Positions 1 to 4,934 of a stretch of DNA of 6,435 bases are shown in pieces (the first letter of the stretch is position 1; the number at the start of each line of letters is the position of its first letter). The stretch is taken from positions 1-6,435 of the forward strand of contig CAJTXC010000080.1 of assembly GCA_910580135.1 (NCBI GenBank), in the 5' to 3' direction. This DNA comes from an uncultured Bacilli bacterium. Its GTDB lineage: Bacteria; Bacillota_I; Bacilli_A; RF39; UBA660. The position numbers and the translations under genes are program-made. The notes beneath the pieces were generated by a model, which worked only from the letters and a program-made list of their open reading frames with translations, was not told where the DNA came from and made no database searches.

Positions 1-21
1 AACAAAGATTCTTTTCTTCAT
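1..21 (-). CDS. 5' end of an unidentified gene (first 7 codons only)
   Basis: An ATG at 21-19 opens a frame encoding MKKRIFV before the window edge cuts it off. The start is supported by a near-ideal ribosome binding site, GGAGGTGG, six bases upstream. The gene runs in the same direction as its neighbours but is separated from mnmA by about 220 bases that include a terminator, so it is probably a separate transcription unit. Seven residues are too few to assign a family. The short hydrophobic run after basic residues would fit either a cytosolic beta strand or the beginning of a signal peptide, so no function is proposed. Confidence 0.7.
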
Positions 22-27
22 ATTTTA

Positions 28-35
28 CCACCTCC
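28..35 (-). promoter_or_regulatory. Strong ribosome binding site of the left-edge gene
   Basis: On the minus strand this reads GGAGGTGG, eight bases that match the anti-Shine-Dalgarno closely, with a six-base spacer (taaaat) to the ATG at 21. It is the strongest SD in the window and is the reason the seven-codon fragment is called a gene. It is also the target of the possible pairing described for 30-58. Confidence 0.75.
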
Positions 36-58
36 AATTCCTTACCTGAAGTAGAGGC
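30..58 (-). promoter_or_regulatory. Possible SD-sequestering hairpin in the leader of the left-edge gene
   Basis: In the minus-strand transcript GCCUCUA (58-52) can pair with UGGAGGU (36-30) through seven pairs, two of them G-U. CUU (51-49) pairs with AAG (43-41) around a five-base loop, leaving a four-base bulge (40-37). The 3' arm covers most of the ribosome binding site, so folding would hide it. The block is visibly richer in G+C than the rest of the intergenic region. I do not recognise it as a known riboswitch, T-box or ribosomal-protein leader. The pairing is seen in the sequence; a regulatory role is inferred. Confidence 0.35.
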
Positions 59-107
59 TGACACCCAAAATATAAACGTTCCAAAGGCATAATAACATAA
101 GTTTATA

Positions 108-130
108 ATTATACAAAATCAAGTTTTGTA
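108..130 (-). promoter_or_regulatory. Candidate promoter -10 box overlapped by an inverted repeat
   Basis: The minus strand has a perfect TATAAT at 113-108, about 90 bases before the left-edge ATG. It is overlapped by a 7-5-7 inverted repeat, TACAAAA (130-124), CTTGA, TTTTGTA (118-112). No good -35 hexamer is seen at the usual distance; the expected position reads AAAGGG. The box lies in the right place for a promoter of the left-edge gene, and a dyad overlapping a -10 box is a typical operator position. In DNA this AT-rich both could be coincidence. Confidence 0.35.
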
Positions 131-230
131 CCCTTTTTAAAACAAAATAATTACTGTTGTATAGCAATTTAATTATTTTAGTAAATTATATATTAACAAA
201 AAATACATTTCTGTAAAATTTTCACGAATT

Positions 231-260
231 AAAAAATTATGATATTTATAAATACCATAA
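231..260 (-). terminator. Intrinsic terminator of the nrtR-mnmA unit
   Basis: On the minus strand bases 260-251 (TTATGGTATT) pair with 246-237 (AATATCATAA) as a ten-pair stem with one G-U pair and a four-base loop. Six consecutive T residues (236-231) follow immediately. This is the standard hairpin plus U-tract arrangement. The mnmA stop codon TAA (248-246) lies at the loop-stem boundary, so the last codons of the gene form the 5' arm. The stem is AT-rich with only one G-C pair, which makes it weaker than textbook terminators, but the T6 run supports the call. Confidence 0.7.
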
Positions 261-1295
261 CTTTTTACCATTCTTCATTACTTCTTTAATTACTCCACCA
301 CCTATACAACAATTACCATCATATATGGTACATACTTGTCCTGGAGTAATTGATTTTATACCTTCTGGATAATTAACTAATATTCTATTATCGTCCATTA
401 ATTCTATGTTAACTGGAATTTCATTTTGCCTGTACCTAAACTTTGCCGTTAAATTAGTTAAATTTATATCATTAGAAAACAAATTAGCATTTTCAAGTAA
501 GCAAGAAGTAGAAGTTAAATAATCAGTATCACTACCAATTGCAACATATAATATATTTTTTTCTATATTCTTTCCTACAACGAACATTCTATCGGTATTA
601 CCGCCTATATTAAGTCCTCTTCTTTGTCCAATTGTATAATGAAATAATCCATTATGCTCTCCTACTTTTTTATTATTAGATACATCAATAACATCACCCT
701 TACTATCTTTTATGTTATTTGATATATAATCTTTAAAAGTATTATTTATAAAGCATACATCCGTAGAATCTTTTTTAGATGCATTCTCTAAGTCATTTTC
801 TTCTGCTATTTCTCTTACTTTTACTTTATCTATTCCTTCTAATGGAAATAAGATTCTTGATAACTGATCATTTGTCATCTCACATAAAAAGTATGTTTGG
901 TCCTTATTTTGATCAGCACTTTTGTATAATTTACCATCTATTACTTTAGCATAATGACCCGTTGCCATATAATCACAATTATGTTTTATCATTTGTTCAT
1001 AAAGAAAGTTTAACTTAACGTATCTATTGCACATAACGCAAGGATTAGGAGTAATGCCTCGTTTATAATCATCTATAAACTTATCAATTACCTTTTCTTT
1101 AAACTCTTTTCTATAATCTATCACATGATGTTCTATTCCTAACTTTTCACATACTTTAGCAGCATCTTCTGCATCAAAATCTTCAGTAAATTTAAATGTT
1201 ATACCTACTACTTCATAACCTTCTTTTTGAAGTAGTACTGCTGCAACCGATGAATCAACACCACCACTCATACCAACGGCTACTCTTTTTTTCAT
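246..1295 (-). CDS. mnmA: tRNA-specific 2-thiouridylase MnmA (TrmU)
   Basis: This cytosolic enzyme adenylates U34 of tRNA-Lys, -Glu and -Gln and replaces its 2-oxygen with sulfur delivered by a cysteine desulfurase. The 349-residue product is slightly shorter than E. coli MnmA. It has the N-terminal PP-loop SGGVDSS (10-16), then PNPCVMCNR (83-91), ATGHYAK (111-117), KDQTYFL (131-137), DSTDVCFI (176-183) and TIGQRRGL (221-228), ending with the beta-barrel PGQVC segment. Cys89 and Cys181 align with the two catalytic cysteines of the family. Cys86 occupies the position that is Asp in E. coli, giving a CxxC. I chose ATG 1295 because AAGGAAGTG lies eight bases upstream; a GTG at 1304 falls inside that SD. 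The gene lies 33 bases downstream of the NrtR-like gene and is probably cotranscribed with it. No sulfur-donor gene is visible. Confidence 0.96.
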   Translation of the reverse strand: MKKRVAVGMSGGVDSSVAAVLLQKEGYEVVGITFKFTEDFDAEDAAKVCEKLGIEHHVIDYRKEFKEKVIDKFIDDYKRGITPNPCVMCNRYVKLNFLYEQMIKHNCDYMATGHYAKVIDGKLYKSADQNKDQTYFLCEMTNDQLSRILFPLEGIDKVKVREIAEENDLENASKKDSTDVCFINNTFKDYISNNIKDSKGDVIDVSNNKKVGEHNGLFHYTIGQRRGLNIGGNTDRMFVVGKNIEKNILYVAIGSDTDYLTSTSCLLENANLFSNDINLTNLTAKFRYRQNEIPVNIELMDDNRILVNYPEGIKSITPGQVCTIYDGNCCIGGGVIKEVMKNGKKLWYL

Positions 1296-1301
1296 CACTA
1301 A

Positions 1302-1310
1302 CACTTCCTT
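1302..1310 (-). promoter_or_regulatory. Ribosome binding site fixing the mnmA start
   Basis: The minus strand reads AAGGAAGTG, with eight bases between GGAAG and the ATG at 1295. The GTG at 1304-1302 that would give a protein three residues longer is part of this SD, so it is unlikely to be the start. The protein from ATG begins MKKRVAVGMSGG, the usual short N-terminus before the PP-loop. Confidence 0.65.
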
Positions 1311-1328
1311 TTAATACTGCTATAAAAA

Positions 1329-2159
1329 TTATTTCCTATTTTTATACCTAAATAATGCTGATGGTCTATGTCCTTCACCCGTTTTTAACTTAGTTGTCTT
1401 TTCAACCTTATTAGCTATTATTCTTCTAAATGCTGGATCAAGTAATTTTTTGCCTAATATTACTTCATATACTTGTTGTAATTCTCCTAATGTAAAATAC
1501 TCAGGCATCATGTTAAAAACTATATCAGTATATTCTATTTTATTTTTTAATCTTTCTAAACCGCTTATTATAACAAGTGGATGATCAAATGCCAATTTAT
1601 CATTTTTAACAACTTTAAAATCATATCTATCAGTTGTTAAATCCCTTAATTTTTTGCCAACAACAAACTTTATTTGTTCATTGCCATTATCTAACGTGAC
1701 ATGATAAGATTTTTCATCTTCTAACATAAATACGTTAAACCAAGAAGCGTTAGCACATAATTTATCATTTAATCTATTCTTATCTACTAAAGCCATGTAT
1801 GATGCTGATACAACTCTCATTCTAGGATCTCTATTAACACCACTAAAAGTATATAACTGTTCTATATAAATATCCTTTAAGTTGGTTTCTGTTTTTAATA
1901 CCCTTTTAGCAGCTTCATCTAAAGTCTCATCAATACCAACGAAACCACCAGGTAAACACCATTTATCTTTAAAAGGATAGTTATCCCTTTTAACTAATAA
2001 GATACTAAATTTCTTTTCAGTTAACTTTCTATAGTTACCAGTTTCCTCACTAGATACGCTCATTATTAATATATCAGTTGTCATTGATAACTTTTCAAAT
2101 ATGCTAGAGTCATACTCTTTTAAAAACTCTTCTTCAGAATTATATACTTTTCCATCCAT
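1329..2159 (-). CDS. nrtR: NrtR-like Nudix-domain transcriptional regulator of NAD metabolism
   Basis: The 276-residue protein has an N-terminal Nudix fold (about 28-145) and a C-terminal NrtR-type winged helix (about 190-276). The diagnostic run is FDHPLVIISGLERLKNKIEY followed by FTLGELQQVYEVILGK and DPAFRRII. TFSGVNRDPRMRVVSASY (104-121) also resembles NrtR proteins. The Nudix box (72-94) is degenerate: where catalytic members have R-E-U-x-E-E, this has R86-V-L-K-T-E91, losing two of the metal-binding glutamates, and Asn93 replaces the box glycine. It is therefore probably a sensor rather than an enzyme. Characterised NrtR repressors bind ADP-ribose and control NAD genes, which fits the adjacent operon. 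The start ATG has AGAGGTG with a seven-base spacer from GAGG. The gene has its own extended -10 promoter and shares a transcript with mnmA. Target operators are inferred, not seen. Confidence 0.88.
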   Translation of the reverse strand: MDGKVYNSEEEFLKEYDSSIFEKLSMTTDILIMSVSSEETGNYRKLTEKKFSILLVKRDNYPFKDKWCLPGGFVGIDETLDEAAKRVLKTETNLKDIYIEQLYTFSGVNRDPRMRVVSASYMALVDKNRLNDKLCANASWFNVFMLEDEKSYHVTLDNGNEQIKFVVGKKLRDLTTDRYDFKVVKNDKLAFDHPLVIISGLERLKNKIEYTDIVFNMMPEYFTLGELQQVYEVILGKKLLDPAFRRIIANKVEKTTKLKTGEGHRPSALFRYKNRK

Positions 2160-2184
2160 AATAACACCTCTTTTATATAAATTG

Positions 2185-2193
2185 ATTATAACA
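2185..2193 (-). promoter_or_regulatory. Extended -10 promoter of nrtR-mnmA
   Basis: The minus strand reads TGtTATAAT, with a perfect TATAAT at 2190-2185 and the TGn extension at 2193-2191. The -35 position at 17-base spacing is TTTTAT, a poor match, but an extended -10 commonly makes up for this. Transcription would start near 2178, leaving a leader of about 20 bases that contains the SD AGAGGTG (2171-2165) before the ATG at 2159. It lies directly after the putative nadK terminator, so the regulator probably has its own promoter. Confidence 0.6.
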
Positions 2194-2208
2194 TATTTAG
2201 AATAATAA

Positions 2209-2237
2209 TAAAATAGCTACCTGTAATAGCTATTTTA
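2209..2237 (-). terminator. Probable intrinsic terminator of the NAD operon
   Basis: A perfect 11-base inverted repeat (2237-2227 and 2219-2209) surrounds a seven-base loop. On the minus strand the 3' arm TAGCTATTTTA runs directly into a T-rich TTATTATT tract. The nadK stop codon TAG (2232-2230) is inside the 5' arm. The stem contains only two G-C pairs, and the tract is interrupted by A, so termination may be incomplete and some readthrough into nrtR-mnmA is possible. No T tract follows it on the plus strand, so it works only in the direction of the genes. Confidence 0.6.
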
Positions 2238-3027
2238 AAAACTTTTCATTTATTTTCTTTGAAAAATCATAATCTTTTCTTCTTAAACACTTTATTCTTT
2301 TTTTATCTACTACCGTCTCAACTTTATCAACATCACTATAAAAGTTATTTTCACCATCTACGGTTATAAGTAAATTGTTATCTTTCGTTGGAATTAAAGT
2401 AATTGCTTTATTTTCTGGTAAAATAACAGGATTTAATAAAGTTCTATATGACTTATTATTAAGTGGTGCAATTGGAGTTAATTGAAGCGTGTGAAACGTA
2501 TTATACACGATGCTTCCACCAAAACTTAAATTATAGGCAGTAGATCCAAAAGATGTTGCAATAAGTAATCCATCTCCAATAAAGCGTTCTAAAAATACAT
2601 CTTCTATTTTTACATCTAAAAACACTGTATTAAGTTCTTTTTGTCTAACCACGATTTCATTTAAAGAATAAAAGTTAGAATCAGACTCTTTTGTTACTAC
2701 TTTTGTTTCTTGAACACCAATACTATCTACTTTATAATTATTTTCTTTTAGTTCATTGATAAATTCATCTATAGAGCCAAGTGATACTTCTTGTGCAAAA
2801 CCAAGCGTTCCAGCATTTACTCCAACATATAATATGTCACTATTAAAATTAGTTTGTTTTACCATTCTAAGAAAAGAACCATCCCCACCTATTGCAATAG
2901 CTAAATCATATTCATCATTAGAATAAGTAAAACCATTTTTTATTAATTTATCCCTTACTATTTCCTCCGCGTTTTTAGATTTATCATTGTCATTACTAAA
3001 TATTTTAAATCTTTCTATGCTTTGCAT
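2230..3027 (-). CDS. nadK: NAD kinase
   Basis: NadK phosphorylates NAD at the 2' hydroxyl of the adenosine ribose to make NADP, the final step of the pathway encoded by this operon, in the cytosol. The 265-residue product has the usual Bacillota length. It carries GGDGS (47-51, the nucleotide and catalytic loop), NAGTLGF (71-77), LNEIVVR (122-128) and GDGLLIATSFGSTAYN (151-166), which corresponds to the family's GDG...TPTGSTAY element with TP changed to TS and TG to FG. I chose ATG 3027, which has AGAAGGTG six bases upstream. A GTG at 3036 would add three residues but lies inside that SD. The start overlaps the last 23 bases of pncC, suggesting translational coupling. It is the last gene before the terminator. 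Confidence 0.95.
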   Translation of the reverse strand: MQSIERFKIFSNDNDKSKNAEEIVRDKLIKNGFTYSNDEYDLAIAIGGDGSFLRMVKQTNFNSDILYVGVNAGTLGFAQEVSLGSIDEFINELKENNYKVDSIGVQETKVVTKESDSNFYSLNEIVVRQKELNTVFLDVKIEDVFLERFIGDGLLIATSFGSTAYNLSFGGSIVYNTFHTLQLTPIAPLNNKSYRTLLNPVILPENKAITLIPTKDNNLLITVDGENNFYSDVDKVETVVDKKRIKCLRRKDYDFSKKINEKFLK

Positions 3028-3517
3028 ATTGTACACCTTCTTTATTTTTTATTATTCTTAATAAAGTTGTAACTATCATATCAATAACTAATTCTTTATT
3101 TTCTTTTCTAGAGGATTCAACTGCTTCTATCTTATCATTGTAAAATTTTTGTTCTTCTTTATCATATATACTAATAAATACAACATTATCCTCCCCAAAT
3201 GGATTATTAACATCCACCCTGTTTAATTTACCAGTTATACCAACACCATAATCACTATTAGTAAACTTAGATATATTAAAACTCATTTCATCAGCAGTTT
3301 TCATACTATAAACAGAATATTTATCAATTACATCTTGTGATACTCCCATTTTCATCTTAAATTCATTAGAATAAGTAACGGCAGAGTATTTAAGCACACT
3401 TGAAGCTCCTTCTATGTTTGTTATAGCGTTTGCTACACCACCACCAGTACAGGACTCCATGGTTGAAATTGTTTTATTATTTTCTATTAATTTTTCTACT
3501 AAATCTTTCATGTTCAT
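3005..3517 (-). CDS. pncC: Nicotinamide-nucleotide amidohydrolase (CinA C-terminal domain family)
   Basis: This stand-alone CinA C-terminal domain (170 residues) probably deamidates NMN to NaMN and ammonia, returning NMN made by NAD-dependent DNA ligase to the pathway through NadD and NadE. ESCTGGG (21-27) contains the expected catalytic serine, Ser22. YSNEFK (49-54) supplies the conserved Tyr and Lys, and Arg137 in ESSRKE is placed like the family's C-terminal Arg. The usual TGIAGP motif is altered to TGKLNR (95-100), with an unusual VDVNNPFGEDN insert-like segment after it, so activity is likely but not assured. ATG 3517 has AGAGGT with a seven-base spacer; an ATG two codons later is possible but worse placed. 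It is separated from nadD by 60 bases and overlaps nadK by 23. No N-terminal CinA (COG1058) domain is present. Confidence 0.88.
   Translation of the reverse strand: MNMKDLVEKLIENNKTISTMESCTGGGVANAITNIEGASSVLKYSAVTYSNEFKMKMGVSQDVIDKYSVYSMKTADEMSFNISKFTNSDYGVGITGKLNRVDVNNPFGEDNVVFISIYDKEEQKFYNDKIEAVESSRKENKELVIDMIVTTLLRIIKNKEGVQYAKHRKI
3034..3041 (-). promoter_or_regulatory. Ribosome binding site fixing the nadK start
   Basis: The minus strand reads AGAAGGTG, six bases before ATG 3027 (eight from the AAGG core). The upstream GTG (3036-3034) is the end of this same motif, so initiation at the ATG is preferred. The site lies inside the pncC coding sequence, so ribosomes finishing pncC pass over it. 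Confidence 0.65.
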
Positions 3518-3577
3518 TTTTATACCTCTTTCTTGTATAGAATTATTTCATTACTTTTATTATACAACATAAATGAA

Positions 3578-4147
3578 TTATTTGAGCTTATATAAACTAT
3601 TAGCTTTAATGTATTCTAATACATTAGCATCTACGTATTTTTTTAATTCAATATATTCTTCATTTTCAACTAAATTTCTAATCATGCTTGATGAAACTTC
3701 CAAAAGAGGAAAATCCTCTACTAATCTATATTTTTTTATATTATGTTTTTTTAAATAAAATTTAACATCTATGCTACCTCTGTTGATAATTAAAAGTTCA
3801 AAGTTAAGTAGGTATTCGTAGTTTTTCCATTTATCAAAGTTAACTATGTTATCTGCACCAATTATTAATCCAAAATCATCATTACTATTTTTAGATAATT
3901 TTTCAAATATTTGATATGTATACGTTAGATTATTTAACGCTGTATCAATCTTTATAGACTCATTTTCATATAATTTTAACATATTTATTCTATGGGTAAT
4001 ATTAGTAAGATTTTGCTTATTCCAATAATTACCAGTAGGTATAATTATAACTTTATCAAAATAATTATTATCAATTAAATGTTTTACTATTTTTATATGT
4101 CCGATATGTACTGGATTAAAACTTCCAACGTATACACCTATTTTCAT
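3578..4147 (-). CDS. nadD: Nicotinate-nucleotide adenylyltransferase
   Basis: NadD transfers AMP from ATP to NaMN, giving NaAD. The 189-residue length is normal for the family. GSFNPVHIGH (8-17) is the HxGH-type nucleotidyltransferase motif, HRINML (52-57) and GADNIVNFDKWKNY (97-110) match NadD, and SSSMIR (152-157) is the second ATP-binding signature (ISSTxIR). The substrate-binding PPHK stretch of most NadD proteins is replaced by GNYWNK (39-44), keeping only the Lys. CoaD is a possible confusion, but the FNPVHIGH and GADN...W elements favour NadD, as does the position between nadE and pncC. ATG 4147 has AAAGGAG with an eight-base spacer, 18 bases after nadE. Sampled rows of the gene are about 17-30% G+C, lower than pncB. 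No fused HD (YqeK) domain follows. Confidence 0.93.
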   Translation of the reverse strand: MKIGVYVGSFNPVHIGHIKIVKHLIDNNYFDKVIIIPTGNYWNKQNLTNITHRINMLKLYENESIKIDTALNNLTYTYQIFEKLSKNSNDDFGLIIGADNIVNFDKWKNYEYLLNFELLIINRGSIDVKFYLKKHNIKKYRLVEDFPLLEVSSSMIRNLVENEEYIELKKYVDANVLEYIKANSLYKLK

Positions 4148-4165
4148 AATATTTACTCCTTTACT

Positions 4166-4933
4166 TTAATTTTTATTTCTCCTATAAGTTGGAATATTAA
4201 ACTTATGAAGATTTGCATCATGCATTTTCTTTATTTTAGCGGCTGTTTTTTCATCAACGTTCACTTCATCATCACAATATCTTTTTACATCATCGTAAGT
4301 AAATCCTAATTTATCTTCATCTGATAAATTTGATAAATCATCATTAGGAGTTTTATAAAGTACTTTTTCTGGAACTTTTATATACTCTCCTATCTGTATT
4401 ACTTCATCTACAAAAAAGTCTGCAAGTACTGAAATATCATGTACAGAATCTCCTCCTTTAGTGAAGTATCCAACGTATAACTCACCTTTATTAGAAGTTC
4501 CAGCAACTAGATATTTCTTTTTATTAACCGCACTATATAATGCTGCTAAATAATATAATGTTGCCATTCTAAGTCTTGGTTTTAAGTTGATATCACTGTT
4601 TTCAGTTTCTTCCTTACTAAAATTTCCTAGGTTAGCTAATTCTTCTTTAAATGTATCAAACACGTTACCAATATCAAAATTAACTAATTTAAATCCATAA
4701 TAATCACTAACTAATTTGGCGTCACTTTTAGCAGTTGCTACAGTATGACATGGCATTGTTACACCAATTATATTTTCTTTTCCTAAAGCTTCTGTAAATA
4801 ATCCTGCAACAACTCCACTATCTTTACCACCAGATATTCCAATTATTGCTCCATCTAATTTATTTTTCTTATAATAATCTCTTATAAATTCAATAATGTT
4901 TTCAGTTTCCGTTTTCGCATTAAATTTCATCAT
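4166..4933 (-). CDS. nadE: NAD synthase, ammonia-dependent
   Basis: NadE adenylates NaAD with ATP and replaces the carboxylate oxygen with ammonia to form NAD. The 255-residue product contains only the synthetase domain; with no N-terminal nitrilase-type glutaminase, it should use free ammonia rather than glutamine. The PP-loop is ISGGKDSG (33-40), followed by NLKPRLRM (116-123) and GTSNKGELYVGYFTKGGD (145-162), the strongest signature. The C-terminal KTPNDDLSNLSDEDKLGF block matches the family's substrate-binding loop. Two ATGs stand in tandem at 4933 and 4930; the first is eight bases from GAGG (4945-4942) and is preferred. Only one base separates it from the upstream Nudix stop codon, and its SD lies within the last codons of that gene. 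Confidence 0.96.
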   Translation of the reverse strand: MMKFNAKTETENIIEFIRDYYKKNKLDGAIIGISGGKDSGVVAGLFTEALGKENIIGVTMPCHTVATAKSDAKLVSDYYGFKLVNFDIGNVFDTFKEELANLGNFSKEETENSDINLKPRLRMATLYYLAALYSAVNKKKYLVAGTSNKGELYVGYFTKGGDSVHDISVLADFFVDEVIQIGEYIKVPEKVLYKTPNDDLSNLSDEDKLGFTYDDVKRYCDDEVNVDEKTAAKIKKMHDANLHKFNIPTYRRNKN

Positions 4934-4934
4934 T

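Noticed and set aside
49..75. Plus-strand resemblance to a preQ1 riboswitch (AGAGGCTGACACCC then A-rich)
   Set aside because: The closing CCUC arm and the UAAAAAACUAAGG-like tail are absent, and no plus-strand gene follows.
1302..1304. GTG start for mnmA
   Set aside because: It lies inside the SD AAGGAAGTG; the ATG at 1295 has correct spacing and gives the usual N-terminus.
2173..2191. TTATA...TATAA dyad over the nrtR -10 box as the NrtR operator
   Set aside because: The arms are only five A/T bases and the inner positions do not match; not distinguishable from chance.
3005..3027. Frameshift or gene fusion between pncC and nadK because they overlap
   Set aside because: Both proteins are full-length with intact motifs, and nadK has its own SD; this is an ordinary operon overlap.
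3034..3036. GTG start for nadK
   Set aside because: It lies inside the SD AGAAGGTG that serves the ATG at 3027.
3559..3564. TATAAT in the nadD-pncC gap as an internal promoter
   Set aside because: No -35 match at 16-18 bases and no TGn extension; perfect TATAAT strings are frequent by chance at this base composition. Kept only as context for the nadD palindrome.
3573..4309. Plus-strand open frames of 61 and 76 codons antisense to nadD and nadE
   Set aside because: They oppose well-supported genes, are rich in Phe, Tyr and Ile as expected from reading AT-rich antisense DNA, and show no recognisable motif.
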